Below are positions 13,301 through 22,923 of a stretch of 64,000 nucleotides of DNA, piece by piece (the stretch's first letter is position 1; every line of letters begins with the position of its first letter). A program made the position numbers and the translations under genes. The notes under the pieces were generated by a model. The model ran no database searches. It saw nothing but the letters and a program-made list of their open reading frames with translations, and was not told the DNA's origin. The DNA is from Allacma fusca (Eukaryota > Arthropoda > Collembola > Symphypleona > Sminthuridae): assembly GCA_947179485.1 (NCBI GenBank), contig OX359250.1, positions 2,315,661-2,379,660 on the forward strand, read 5' to 3'.

Positions 13301-16300
13301 AAAACTTCTTAATGTCTTTAACCCACCTTGTGCGGATTTACTTAATTATAAACATTTAACATTATCATTTGCTAAACTTCGAATTCCTGGAGATTATTAA
13401 ACTTCCTTTAGAAATCAACTCTATTGCCCTCAAAGTGCTCTTTAGGCATTGCGAAATTATGACACGTATCTTATTTCAGAACATTTTGATTTGGGGACAA
13501 GTATCGCATATGACTCTTTTCAAAATGATTACATTTTAAAAACATATTAATACTAATATATCAACTTAGATATGTATAAGGCAAATAATTAATCAAAAAT
13601 GGACTCAGTTTAAAATTGTAAACTTGATAATAGCACTGACACATATGAAACTACTTTAGTAATTTTTACTTTAGTTAATTAGTACGCCCACTGTTTCAGT
13701 TCGTTTCAAAAAATTTGTTTCGTTTCAGTTTGGACGCTGAAATGAACCGAATTAATGATATCGTTTCAGTTCACAAAAAAGTGTTTCAGTTTGCTCTATG
13801 AACTGAAACGAAACGCAAAACTATTGTTTCAGGCGAGAAAATTGTAATTGCTTGAAATTAAGTATCCTTATTATTAACGTGCAGACGGGCACTACCTGTC
13901 CGTTTGTTTAAAGCGCTACTCTTAATATCAGCGCGCACGATTTAGGCATACAAGTCTCTACGACAGGGATTGATTCGTAAGCCGTTTGGCTGTTAATTTC
14001 TACAATGGCACTACCACCTCTTCAAGTAATTGTCCCTGTGAAGCACAGGGCTTTTACTAGTACTTTATTATGGCCCGTTAGTCACTGTCTAAGTACCTGC
14101 AACTTCTAATCTAGTCAATCTAGTCTTGGGCATAGTCCGGGTAACTCTAATCATTTTCCATGTCCAAGGCAGGATCCAACAGGCTTACGATGTATGTCGT
14201 TAACGCCGTGGTGATAAATTAAATTAAAATTTGAATAAATTTCACCTACCCAAGCCCATAAAATGTCCAAAGACGATTTCACCACTCCATTCTATATTCT
14301 ATAGAGTCCACATGCACAAGAAATAAAAGAATGCTAAAGCCAAATTTTCGGGACATGCGCATGTTTACCGTCAAAATGTAACTGCATTTGAAACGTTTGA
14401 AACGCGTTTCAGTGAAACTGTTTCGTTTTGTTTCAGATTCTCAAATGAAACGAAGTTGAAACTTGTTCCAAATCAAAATGAACTAATTTTTGCTTCCATT
14501 TTGTAATTGTCAAGCCAAATTAGTTACATGGAATTTTCAAAAAGATGACATCGGTCAGGATTTTCAAAAACGGATAATAACGTTAATGTTATTCGGTTTA
14601 TGTTAAGTTTTTGTTAATCAAGTGAAATATCGTCGCCGACGAGGCAAAATGGTCTACGTGCACATTGCACATGCTTTTTTGAATGCAAGACCATTTTACC
14701 TCTTCAGCGACTATATATTAAACGCGATTTCTCATTAACCAGATTATTCAGATGTCATCGATAATAACGTTACTCATTAACGTTAACCGGTAACGTTACC
14801 CACCACTGACTGTAAGGGTGTATCAGGAACTCTTAAGAAGTGGAGCGACATATAAATGGGCAGTCAGACACGGATGTTAGGTGATGAGAGTGAATGGTTA
14901 ATAATTGATAATATGTTTAGGGGCATGTGAGACTGGATTTATTCAGTGTACGTTTGACTTTTACGTTTATTACTGTCGAGACTCAAATGGGCAGTATTTC
15001 CAAGAGAGAATTCCAAATACCCATGAAGATTCGTTGACACTCGTCTCTTATATCCATTGTTGGTATCTCTCATTTACCTTTTAGATTCTTTCGTTTCCTG
15101 AATGTGAATGCACAACTAGGTTTACATTACATTATTTATGTATAAAGAACCAAATTCCTAACTTATCCAGTCATCCAAATCATTATAAATTAAATTACAA
15201 TATTCTGTCCTTGAACCTTATTCTATAAACCTTCACGAATTCACCGCGTGAATGCACAAATCTTCAATCTGAAAGTATCCTGTGTCCCTCAACCACTACT
15301 AGTAGCAGCCATGTGTTTCACAGCAACAATTACTTGGGAGGTGGTAGTGTAAATGTAGAGGCCAAACGGCTTACAAATCAAGTCCAGTCGTGCAGACTTA
15401 TGCCTAAATATTGCGCGCTTATTTTAACAGTAACGCGCGCAATTTTAATAGCCAGACTCCATGAAGTGACATTAATTCATACCTGGGCGTTTGCAATGCA
15501 CTCGCACTCACCTCGCACTCAATTACAACGGTGAACCTTTGAACTCCCCTCGCGCTCGCACTCATGAATTCTGAACCACTGCACTCAAACTCCTACCTCA
15601 AAGCACTGTTCCAAAATTATTGCACTCGCACTCAAACCTTGAGTGCACTCACAGCCCTCTTGCACCACTGAGTGAGTGATATAATTTTATGGCTGGATTG
15701 AATAAACTCTGATTTCCTGATTAATTCGGAAGTTGCAGCACTGGAAATTAGGTGTTTTTCCGTATCTAATTTTCTATATTCCCGCCACAAGTCTCAATCC
15801 ACCTGTTTTCACATTTTCACTGTGGTTTTGGAGATTTTACCCATTGGGGTACATCCCGTAGGTCAGCGCTGAAAATTTTTAAAAACCTTCAAAAAGTGAT
15901 GTGATTAATGAAAAAAAGTTAATTTACATATTTTGCCACACTAACTAACTTGCGTACCTTAATTTTTGGATTAACAATTAGTGACTTCACAAGGTTCTTT
16001 CGCTTGTTTTTTTCTCCCGTTTTCACTCAATTTTGGATATTGTGGAAGCCCTTAATGTAGAAAGAAGTGTACACAACTCACTTGGTTAACTTACGTTAAT
16101 GCATTGGCGGTTGTTAACTTATGCATGGTAGCAAAACAGAATGTACACAAAGTCATCACGCTTTGGCTGACATGCCTTTGTACCGAATTTTGAAAAAATT
16201 CCGCGTTAGCTTAGCGGAGTGCAGAGTGCAACATTCTGCACTCAGCCTCTGCCTCTTCAACATAAACTTTATTGAAAGAACCTCGGCCTCGTTAAGTTGA

Positions 16301-19300
16301 GTGCATGACGGTTACATTGGCACTCGCACTCACGAGAAATTTTGAGTGCATTGAGTGCGAGGTGAGTGCGAGGTATGCCCTCATGCCTCCTGAGTGCGCC
16401 CAGGTATGCATTAATTTATAAGGATGATTTACAACTAGAAGAAAGCCCTGGTTCACAGAACCCATTTCGGGGTGGTGCATGCTTGTGCATTATGACAAAA
16501 GTAAAGGCTGTAAGGGATCGTTGAAACCTTCCGAAAAGATTTTAAATGTTTTTTAACAGACACGACAAATTCTATCGGATAGCATTGAAAAACGTTTTAG
16601 CCGAAAATATAAATAAATGGTTTTTGATAGCGGAAACGCAAACCGAAATCATTGGTCAAATCTCGGTGTTACATCCATTTCCCTAACGGCTATGTGTAGT
16701 TTAACTGTCTCTGTTAAGCATGAGATCGGTTCGGTTTACCGCGGTTATCCGACCATCGGTTAACCGAAACCGACGGTTCGGATAGAAAAGTCGTAACCGA
16801 ATTGAAATAACCGAACGGTTCGGATACGTCAATGCCTAACCGGATATAGGTTTCGGATCGGTTCGGTTTTAAATAAGAATTTATCCGTTCGGTTCGGATT
16901 AAGTAAATGTATCCGTCGGTTAAACCGACGGATAACCGATTTTGAATTTCGTTCCTACAATTTTTAGAAAATCGTAATCGAGAACGGCTGTGGCATGAAT
17001 TTCTCGAGACAAACGATTGTTTCATTATGTATATGCAATATATTTGAAAAGCACAACGCGTGGACCACGAGCAGGCATACATTTTTTAATCACAGCGCAA
17101 TTATATTAATTTTTATCTTAAATTGAATAAGTGCCTTGTTACTAAAACTAATATACCATCAGTGGAAACCTCCGACTCCGTAATAAGAGCAGAAACTACC
17201 TCTAGCAATGAGCCTTTAAAAGGAGATGAAGAGCTGGGTTTGGGACCATTTGGTCTTACTGGAGATTTGGTCCTTAGATTTTTAATTGTCATTTGAAATT
17301 AAATAATAGGAAGAATTTAATAAAAAATATTGTAATAATTTGTTTTAAGTTTGAACGACATTTTTATTAAAAAAAGATTTTCAAAAAAGATTTTAATAAA
17401 TATCTATCTGGTTCGAATGAAGTTTTCACTGGTAAAATGTGCAATATTGTTTCGGTTATTCGGATAACCGGCAAACGGTTCGGTTTTAAAAATCATCCGA
17501 ACTGATGCATGGCGGTTCGGTTTCGGATTGGGGTATTTGTTTATCCGAACAAAACGGTTCGGTTCGGATTTCTCCAAAAAATTAACCGAAAACTTCGGTT
17601 CGGTTCGGTTACGGTTCGGATTTGTGTTTTAACCGAACCGATCTCATGCTTAATCAATACTGAACCTATTGGTGTATATAAACATTTTAAGGTATTTAAA
17701 CGGGAGCGTATAGTTACTACCTCATGATGTTGCATCACATAGTGGTGCTTCGCCCCTTAAGGACTTAGAACATAGTACTGATCACGTCATTTTTGATCCT
17801 GGAAAGCCTGGAATAATTTTTGACGAACTATGTATACAGACATTAGAGCTTGAATGCGTTGTTTTTTATTTTTAGAGTGCAGCTGGAAGGGTGGTGGGTG
17901 CCAACTAAAAGTCCATTACGAAGATGGGTTTACTTTGTCGGAACTACCAATTTCTGAGAATGAAAAACCGAAAATCATTTGGACATACCCGTACACTCAA
18001 TTAAGAACCTCGGCCGATGATGGGATTCGTCTCCTTTGGCTTGATTTCGGGGCGGAAGATGGTGAAAAGGTGCTGCTACAGCAATACGTAACTATCTTTT
18101 CTTTTGTTCTATTGGAATTACGAGAAAATTCGTTATAAGGGATGTCGTCAATATACTCTTAAGAGAATCTCCCGGTTTGAGTTCTGCAGTCAGGAGAATT
18201 GATGTAGGTCAGCGCGGGCCATAGAACGAATGTCGGTATGTAAGTGGGTCGGTTACTGCAATAACTCCAGAACGCATGGACCAATTAATTATTACGGAAT
18301 AGGTCATGTATCTTATTAGTTACCACGCATTCTTCCGGCAGTTTTATAAAAACGTTAAACGAATGTTTTAGCCCATTGCAAACATGTTAATTAATAAATT
18401 ACGTCACTGAAATTAGTATGCGTGCAAAAATTATATTGCGAAAACAAATGTAGGGGGCGGGTGACGTCTTAATTGGGGGAGTGCACAAATTACAGTTTGA
18501 AGATAAATGCAGGTGGTGGGTGTAAATAATGAAAATTACGCAAAGAGTCCAAAATGCGTGAGCAATAAACAGGTTTGAGCAGAGACCATCTACGTTGGAG
18601 ATCGGGAGTATTTTCATATACTCTTTTTGAAAATACGTGTTTTGAGATACGACAAGTATTTGGTAAGTAGAAAAAAGAAATAATAAAAAAAAAATCTAAA
18701 TACTCCTTTGATGTTTGTATTTGTATTTTGAAAGAGCTAAATACATTATTTTGTATTTAACATTTTCAGATTAAATATAAAAACGACATATTTTCAACAT
18801 TTTTAAATACTTGTTTGATGGCTTCATGCTCATTAATTATTTCGAATACTTTCCAATTACCAATCTTACACGTGCCTTTCATGAGTACGCCATCTCTAAG
18901 TCATACATATCATCACCTCAACCTTCGTTTGTCTGCAGCATGCAAATATTTTGTTACCGTCGAAATAGTCCTAACTAAGGCTTCCATCCGACCGGATAAA
19001 TCGAATATCCGATCCGAATCCGATCCGAACCGAAATTTTCGGATAAATTTTCTTATTATCCGATCCGTAACGGTCGGATCGGATAAAACTTTTATTCATC
19101 CGTATCCGATCCGATCTGCGGATATCCAAAATTATCCGAATTGATATCATTGGATGATAATGGAAAAAAGTATTAGGAATTTTCACTAAAAAAAGTATTA
19201 ACTTTTTACTACATCAAAATATTAATCATTTTTGCATACGTTACAAACTGAAGAAAAATATTACAAACACCGCTGTAAATTTGAAGCACGGAATTAATAA

Positions 19301-20770
19301 GAAAACACGTAAAAAGCGGCACAGTTACTCGTTGGACAAATTGTTGTTGCACACTTCGTTCTTATTGGTCGCTCGAAAGCGCTAAAAATTTGATTTTCGG
19401 ATATCCGTCGGATTATCCAATATTTATTACTAGTAAAAGCCCTGTGCTTCACAGGAACAATTTCTTGAACAGGTCATGACTGTAGAAATTAAAATCCAAT
19501 CGACTTACGAATCAAGCCCTTACGTAGAGACTTGTTGTATGCCTAAATCATGCGCGCTTATATTAAGAGTAGAGCTTTAAATAAATGGACAGGTAGGGCT
19601 CGTTAATAATGAGTGGTTGGCATGTCATCTGTTGGGCATTGTGAGAGGCCATTGAACTATGAACGCGCGGAACTTTCAATAAACGGACAGAAAGTGCCTT
19701 TTAATAATAAGGATTTGTGATCCGAACCGATCGGATAAAGTCGTTTCCAAATCCGATGACCGGATAAGGGGTACGTACCCGATCCGATCGGATTGAGTTC
19801 GGATCGGATAAGTAGTATATCCGATCCGAAATTTCGGATATCCGCGGATCATCCGATCGGATGGAAGCCTTAGTCCTAACCAAAAATCCCTTCTCAATCT
19901 GTTGAATCAAAAATGTTCATTTTCATATGTATTTAAGTTTAATTTTACTTCTGTCTATAGATAATATTCGGGGTTGTTTGAATAAAATCTTAAATGGAAA
20001 ATATTTTCCGGCTTTTGATTGATACGCGAGACAGCTATTGTTAGACGATCAATATTTGCATTTGAAATACCGTTTATATTTTGTATTGTTGGTTAGGTAA
20101 TTCTATTTGAACGAGTATTTTCAATTTTTTCAATTATTTAGATTTCTATTCGGTCAAACTGTTTCGGAGTTACCGGGTTTTTTTGAAAACTCAGTAACCC
20201 GGTATTTGATATTGGTCTCCATGCGTAAAGCGTAGTGGATTTAGAAGATTTGCTCACTCGGTCAAACCGTTCTGGAGTTATTACGCCGAGCTGGCGTTGC
20301 CCCGTCGTGCCGGAAATCGTTACTATTTGACGATTTTTAGATATACCGGCTGTTTATATTTTTATTGGCAATCATGCGGAAATCAGAGTTAGCACAGATT
20401 TGTTGTCCTTTCGAACTATTTTTTCAGAAATACCGCGAATTCCAAACGCTTCTACTGGCCGATTAACATTTTGTACACAATTATTTTGCAGGTTATATTT
20501 CAAAAAATGCCCTCTATGTATCCACCCCGAAATATAGATCTGCATAGGAGTAGTTCCAAAATAACCAAAATTCAGATTTTCTCCCCATGTATCTTGAACG
20601 TCCGCCAAAATGTGTGAAAAGTGCTACTTTGTGTAAGTTATTAAGGTTTGGTTTGTAATAATTTTGTTTGTTTGCAGGAACTGGATCTGCATGGCTGTCC
20701 TAAACCTTTGGTTTTTATTATACACACTTTCCTATCAGCCAAAATTTCCAGGTTGGGCTTAGTAGCATGA
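1092..20770 (+). CDS. Syntrophin, alpha/beta type (partial; 3' six exons)
   Basis: Syntrophins are membrane-associated adaptors that bind dystrophin-family proteins through their C-terminal half and ion channels or signalling proteins through the PDZ domain. Six exons (1092-1334, 9303-9544, 11654-11817, 12673-12875, 17876-18069, 20678-20770) give about 378 residues against a usual length of about 500-540, so the start, PH1a and nearly all of the PDZ domain lie left of the window. Domain order seen: last PDZ strand (VKYLKEV), PH1b ([10 protein letters not shown]), PH2 ([10 protein letters not shown], then [19 protein letters not shown]) and the syntrophin-unique domain ending [19 protein letters not shown], close to the vertebrate C-terminus. 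Exon phases fit throughout. The aligned motifs match alpha/beta rather than gamma syntrophins as far as I recall the families; I cannot assign a specific paralogue. Introns are 0.9-8 kb and TE-rich. Confidence 0.93.
1335..2759 (+). other. Syntrophin intron, no recognised content
   Basis: AT-rich sequence with no repeat ends, splice-flanked open frames or RNA genes that I could recognise. Confidence 0.5.
2760..3012. repeat. Dispersed repeat, second copy at 39745-39955
   Basis: Blocks such as TTCAAATAGA, TGCACTGATT and GAACTAGTT, in the same order, are shared with 39745-39955 (for example 'ACAAAAGACACC' against 'CATAAAAGAAAC'). The two copies are clearly related but diverged. The family is unknown. 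The second copy lies beside a Penelope-like fragment. Confidence 0.5.
3060..3449. mobile_element. hAT-like element, AAATCCCTG repeats
   Basis: It is 390 bp. The inverted ends are CAGGGGTCGG..TTTTTGT, and the TSD is GCTGTCAA: 3052-3059 on the left, and on the right 3450-3454 plus 4328-4330 once the 3455-4319 insertion is set aside. The interior is almost wholly degenerate repeats around AAATCCCTGTTNG and AATTCCCT. A worn relative lies at 33285-33543. Confidence 0.85.
3455..4319. mobile_element. hAT-like element, GATTCAATTC repeats
   Basis: It is 865 bp. The inverted ends are TAGTGGTCCC(A/G)ATCTTTCAATTC, with the exact TSD CTGGCTGT at 3447-3454 and 4320-4327. Subterminal runs of GATTCAATTCAAT on the left and GAATTGAATCGAATCG on the right form an inverted, foldback-like pair. 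A TA-type MITE (3730-3886) sits inside. Confidence 0.9.
3730..3886. mobile_element. TA-flanked MITE (pogo/mariner-like ends)
   Basis: It is 157 bp, flanked by TA on both sides. The ends are CAGTGTACTCTCGCTATAA on the left and the complement of CAGTCAACTCTCGTTATAA on the right. A CAGT start with a TA duplication suits Tc1/mariner-pogo non-autonomous elements. It is inserted in the 3455-4319 element and is similar to 22924-23101. Confidence 0.65.
4331..5048 (+). other. Syntrophin intron, no recognised content
   Basis: There is a short open frame on the minus strand (4658-4927) with no recognisable domain and no codon-like bias that I can see. Otherwise unremarkable. Confidence 0.4.
5049..5250 (+). 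mobile_element. End of a TAACGTTA-repeat hAT-like element
   Basis: It starts CAGTGATGGGTAACG and continues as degenerate TTAACGTTAATGAATAACG repeats. It matches 14555-14808 in inverse orientation over about 200 bp, including the block TTGATTAACAAAAACTTAAC. No partner end or TSD was found, so this is a half element or its other end is too worn to see. Confidence 0.6.
5251..5555 (+). other. Syntrophin intron between two elements
   Basis: AT-rich. It may be internal sequence of the 5049 element, since no end was found, but nothing else is recognisable. Confidence 0.3.
5564..6406. mobile_element. hAT-like element, TTCAGTTCGGTTCAG repeats
   Basis: It is 843 bp. The inverted ends are TAGTGGTCGGATCGGTTCAG and the TSD is ACCTTGTA (5556-5563 and 6407-6414). 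TTCAGTTTGGTTC repeats on the left face GAACTGAACTGAACTG on the right, so the whole can fold back. A short internal copy of GTTCAGTTCGGTTCGG lies near 6270. No transposase frame was recognised. Confidence 0.88.
6415..7242 (+). other. Syntrophin intron, unassigned
   Basis: At 6565-6670 an open frame reads [20 protein letters not shown] and stops soon after. It has protein-like composition and could be a fragment of a mobile-element or host gene, but I do not recognise it. Nothing else stands out. Confidence 0.3.
7243..7817. mobile_element. Element with TAGGGGCGAAGCG inverted ends
   Basis: TAGGGGGCGAAGCG on the left faces CGCTTCGCCCCTA on the right. The right interior carries a GACAGACAGATAGACAACC-type tract (about 7738-7780). 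Similar GGGGCGAAGC ends occur near 17745 and 63160. No TSD was found and the class is unknown. Confidence 0.42.
8052..8783. mobile_element. hAT-like element, TAGGC repeats
   Basis: It is 732 bp with exact TSD CTCAGGAA (8044-8051 and 8784-8791). The imperfect inverted ends are CAAACATGGGCGCCTGCCTA and CAAAGGTGGGCA...GCGCCTAAGCCTGCC. The interior is full of TAGGCT, ATAGGCAGG and CTAGGC motifs on both strands. Confidence 0.82.
8792..9302 (+). other. Syntrophin intron before exon B
   Basis: A short direct repeat is visible: AAGATTTGCAGTTGAGACTG near 8914 and AAGATTTGGCGTTGAGACTG near 9163. Nothing else is recognised. Confidence 0.4.
9303..9544 (+). CDS. Syntrophin exon B: PH1b and start of PH2
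   Basis: The acceptor is ACATTTCAG and the donor is AAA|GTTAGT. The reading [12 protein letters not shown]...[19 protein letters not shown] is the C-terminal PH1 half, with the conserved Trp of the last PH helix ([11 protein letters not shown]). [10 protein letters not shown] then opens PH2. It ends in phase 0. Confidence 0.93.
9545..11653 (+). other. Syntrophin intron, unassigned
   Basis: AT-rich. A GTCCCG/GGGAC-rich stretch near 10555-10610 and a CAGGGGTGGAAAACCAAA start near 10036 look like transposon ends, but I found no partners or TSDs. Confidence 0.4.
11654..11817 (+). CDS. Syntrophin exon C: PH2 core
   Basis: The acceptor is AAAAAATGTAG, with a weak pyrimidine tract; the donor is CAG|GTAATA. 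The product begins [15 protein letters not shown], followed by [20 protein letters not shown] and [13 protein letters not shown], the PH2 beta strands. It starts in phase 0 and ends with two bases of an Arg codon completed by the next exon. Confidence 0.9.
11818..12672 (+). other. Syntrophin intron, unassigned
   Basis: Contains the hairpin at 12132-12183 and CCCGGGT/CCGGAT-rich stretches (11910-11935, 12280-12300, 12480-12515) that may be worn element ends. No boundaries could be set. Confidence 0.35.
12132..12183. repeat. Nested hairpin
   Basis: The outer arms GGTATCGATTT / AAATCGATACC pair perfectly. Inside them CTTGTGGC...GTGGCTACAAG pairs imperfectly around GCC. The total is 52 bp and the function is unknown. 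Confidence 0.55.
12673..12875 (+). CDS. Syntrophin exon D: end of PH2
   Basis: The acceptor is AAAATTTTACAG and the donor is GCA|GTAAGT. It reads [17 protein letters not shown], then [20 protein letters not shown] and [18 protein letters not shown]. The closing helix with Trp is typical of a PH domain. It ends in phase 1. Confidence 0.92.
13056..13421. repeat. 45-bp direct repeat pair
   Basis: CTTCGAATTCCTGGAGATTA and the 25 bases after it at 13056-13100 recur with few changes at 13377-13421. The sequence between is not repeated. It may be a relic of a local duplication or of two insertions. Confidence 0.6.
13689..14469. mobile_element. hAT-like relic, GTTTCAGTTCGTTTC repeats
   Basis: The left side runs CACTGTTTCAGTTCGTTTC with many GTTTCA units; the right side is TTTGAAACG/GTTTCAGTGAAAC. 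The design is the same as the TSD-proven elements, but the terminal repeat and TSD are not clear. It is interrupted by the Helitron at 13865-14060. Confidence 0.55.
13865..14060 (+). mobile_element. Small non-autonomous Helitron, copy 1
   Basis: It is 196 bp. It begins TCCTTATTATTAACG after an A and ends CTAG before a T. Just before the end is a perfect hairpin CCCTGTG-AAG-CACAGGG. TC start, 3' hairpin, CTAG end and A|T target fit canonical Helitrons. There is no coding capacity. Two relatives lie at 15299-16424 and 19430-19713. Confidence 0.78.
14555..14808 (-). mobile_element. End of a TAACGTTA-repeat hAT-like element, interrupted
   Basis: The inverse-orientation relative of 5049-5250, ending CGTTACCCACCACTG. 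A 14630-14716 insert splits it. No opposite end or TSD was found. Confidence 0.6.
14633..14716. mobile_element. Short palindromic insert of the AAAATGGTCT family
   Basis: About 84 bp that break the homology between 14555-14808 and 5049-5250. The arms GAGGCAAAATGGTCT and AGACCATTTTACCTC are inverted. Related ends occur near 61110 and at 63098-63530. Confidence 0.6.
14809..15298 (+). other. Syntrophin intron, no recognised content
   Basis: No repeat ends or coding signal seen. Confidence 0.4.
15299..16424 (-). mobile_element. Small Helitron, copy 2, split by a hAT-like element
   Basis: Minus orientation: the CTAG end is at 15299-15302, followed by the worn hairpin GTGTTTCACAGC and family sequence to 15477. 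The family resumes at 16409 and ends AAGGA at 16424 (TC on the minus strand). The 15478-16408 element is inserted in it. Confidence 0.72.
15478..16408. mobile_element. hAT-like element, GCACTCGCACTC repeats
   Basis: It is 931 bp. The exact inverted ends are CATACCTGGGCG and the exact TSD is CATTAATT (15470-15477 and 16409-16416). GCACTCGCACTCACC repeats inside the left end face GAGTGCGAGGTGAGTGCGAG on the right. It is inserted into a Helitron. Confidence 0.88.
16715..17652. mobile_element. Full-length ACCGAA-repeat element
   Basis: It is 938 bp. The inverted ends are TAAGCATGAGATCGGTTCGG, with dense GGTTCGGTTATCCGAACC repeats inside. The TSD is not clear (TTAA or TA is possible, no 8-bp match). 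The middle holds a short protein-like stretch [20 protein letters not shown] near 17160-17220, perhaps a residue of a transposase. Confidence 0.72.
17876..18069 (+). CDS. Syntrophin exon E: syntrophin-unique domain, first part
   Basis: The acceptor is TTATTTTTAG. The product reads [20 protein letters not shown] and continues [20 protein letters not shown], matching the SU-domain pattern (W-G-x-x-C-x-L, then S-x-D-D-G-x-x-L-L-W/F-L-D-F-G). I place the donor at AAG|GTGCTG rather than at the later CAATAC|GTAACT. The first choice gives [12 protein letters not shown], which aligns without a gap to the vertebrate GEIQLDLHSCPK region. Confidence 0.9.
18070..18967 (+). other. Syntrophin intron with an AAATAC-repeat patch
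   Basis: From about 18600 to 18830 the sequence is rich in AAATAC, AGTATTT and TTTGTATTT words like those of the 55.8-56.9-kb element, so a worn relative is likely. The rest is unassigned. Confidence 0.4.
18976..19872. mobile_element. hAT-like element, ATCCGATCC repeats
   Basis: It is 897 bp including a 284-bp Helitron. The inverted ends are TAAGGCTTCCATCCGA and the exact TSD is GTCCTAAC (18968-18975 and 19873-19880). Inside, ATCCGATCCGAACCGA on the left and GATCGGATAAG / CCGATCGGATGG on the right form near-palindromic arrays. Confidence 0.9.
19430..19713 (-). mobile_element. Small Helitron, copy 3
   Basis: Minus orientation: the CTAG end is at 19430-19433, the hairpin CCTGTGCTTCACAGG follows, and the TC start is at 19712-19713. 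At 284 bp it is longer than copy 1 because of an internal, partly duplicated stretch. It is inserted in the ATCCGATCC element. Confidence 0.76.
19881..20677 (+). other. Last syntrophin intron, with a short direct repeat
   Basis: CGGTCAAACTGTTTCGGAGT (near 20153) recurs as CGGTCAAACCGTTCTGGAGT (near 20255), 100 bp apart. The surrounding sequence resembles worn retroelement or satellite sequence, but I cannot assign it. Confidence 0.35.
20678..20770 (+). CDS. Syntrophin last coding exon
   Basis: The acceptor is TTGTTTGTTTGCAG. The 30 codons [30 protein letters not shown] are followed by TGA at 20768-20770. The sequence is nearly the same as the C-terminus of vertebrate alpha/beta syntrophins, so I take this as the true end of the protein. 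Confidence 0.94.
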   Translation, partial: ELDLHGCPKPLVFIIHTFLSAKISRLGLVA

Positions 20771-21390
20771 CAGGTGTTAGTTTGCTCACGTTCTGTGGCA
20801 AGTGTCAGCAGCTCTGCAGGAAGCTGCTACAGAAGATACGATGGGACGAGTTGTTGACCAGATTGTCGTTATTCCTTAATTATTGTATATAAGGATTTGT
20901 TGAAAATCCCGGGATTTTAAAGAAGATTGTTTGGTCAACTTCAATTCGCAGCTTGCAACATTTTAATATTTAATGCGAAACAAATCATCTATATTAGCCC
21001 TTACCCGACCCTTTAAAATGGAGATTTCTAGTTAACTTCCGAACCCTTGAACTGATTGAGGTGATCGAAGGCTTTTGATACGATTTGTACTATTGTACGG
21101 AACTACGGTTCGTGCTTTTTTCAGTCCAGCATTCCCCCTCCCACAATTATTATCGAAATATATGTAACATTGGTCATCTTCAACAACAATTTGCGGCTAA
21201 TCCTAACAAAAATCATGCCTAGCTGCTAATTCAAAAATACTTTGAAGAAATTGTCTTCATCTCATAAAACAATTTGTTTGTGAATGAAGGGTATAGAGAT
21301 AGAGACCATTGTGAGAACCTCAAAACAATTCCGGCGGGACGCTATTCCAATTCAAAGATAGGGATTATACGGTCAAAAATATATAATAAA
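20771..21390 (+). other. Probable syntrophin 3' UTR
   Basis: This follows the syntrophin stop directly. A candidate polyadenylation signal AATAAA lies at 21385-21390; another is near 22845. Which is used cannot be judged from sequence alone. No repeat ends were seen here. Confidence 0.4.
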
Positions 21391-22923
21391 TCACATGATA
21401 AAAAATGTTTAGAAAATGTTTACAATTACAACGTGCATTAAAAAGTATTACAGCATAAGGTAAACTAGCAAATTGAATATGATTTCAAAAACTACACTCA
21501 AAAGTTCAAGTATTGTTACGGTATGCATGACTTTTAGGATTTTGCTTAATTGCAGTGATGCTAAAAATAAAAACTATTGAACCTAGTTGTCAAATCATCC
21601 ATCTCAAAATCAGTGGATGAGAAACCTTTCCTCGGATTAACTTACAATATTGCGAAATTAATTTCGACAATATTTAGGAAGAAAATCTTGCGGGTTTCTA
21701 AATATTATTATTACCATTACAAAACTTCTGAGTAGACACAAGTATGGGCGTAATTGCCGTTGTCTTCCTTAATTGTAAGTATTAGTCCTCTCGGTTTCTA
21801 GTTTTACGAACGGTGACAATGATACGTTATTCCTCGCTTTAAAATAGTTACGACAATTCCAGTTGATGCAACAGTAATTGTCTCACATTTAATACGTTTG
21901 TGTGAACATGGCCTCGTTAAATACGTTCTCCGAAAATTTATTCATACTTTCTTACAACTTATCAATATTTCATACACTTCGTAAATTCATTCAAACTGCG
22001 TCTATGAACTTTTCCTTGAGTTGCTGAATTATGCCTATACGTAAACCTATTCAGTAGCCTAGGTGAAATCCAATTCACTTTTTATACAAATTGGATTTCA
22101 ATCCAACAAAGCTGCACTAATTAAACACAAACATCTTGCGAACAAACCCACTGGACAACCTTTCATTAATGGCCCTTAACAGACGTTTAATTTTTACATC
22201 ATTTGTTCAACTTGATTTTAATGAAAATGCAATTGAGATAAAACTCATCATGTGGGATTGTACTTCAGACGTTGATGTTTACTTCGAGTCAGTTCGAAGC
22301 CTAACCCAATTAGCAATCCATTGAAATTCAATTCGTATTAGAGGCAAAGGTTTTCAAAGAGGTCACTGAAAAGGTTACTTGCTGACATGTATTATGTTCA
22401 GTAGGTGTTATAAATTATTTACAGGATTACTCCTTGATTGATTATGGTGATCAGGTATTATCGGGCGGTTATCGGCTTGTCAAATCTAAATAATGAAGAA
22501 AAGAACTATGAATATTTTTTGTGAACTAACAATAAGATCTCACTTGAGTTGTCATGATTGTTTCTGCTTAATTGTTTCTCCCGTCATTATTACCAATTTT
22601 AGTTTTAATATTTCCTGATTATTGCGATTTTATGTGCATAAATGTTATCATACTTTGTTACTAAATTACTTGTGCATTTGCATAGAACGCTAGTTACTTG
22701 CTCAAAAACAAAAGAAAGCAAATTAAAAAATGTTTGAAATGCGTCACAAATCCCAGTATTGCAACACTATTGTTACTGAAAGTACTTCCCTACTTGCAAC
22801 AATGGAAACAAATTTAAATCCGTGACAAAATTCACTCAAAATAAACGATATTTGTGGATGGTGGTATGTCTCTCCTTCTTAGTGACTGGATGAGAACATC
22901 TGTCTGAGAACAGATCTACGCTG
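21391..22923. other. Intergenic, no recognised content
   Basis: AT-rich. The open frame at 22136-22324 (MRTNPLDNLSLMALN...) has no recognisable domain. Confidence 0.4.

Noticed and set aside
16714-17653. piggyBac-type insertion at TTAA for the ACCGAA element
   Set aside because: TTAA could be read at both ends, but the other copy (ending at 1011) is followed by TTAT and the tips do not resemble piggyBac. Left unresolved.
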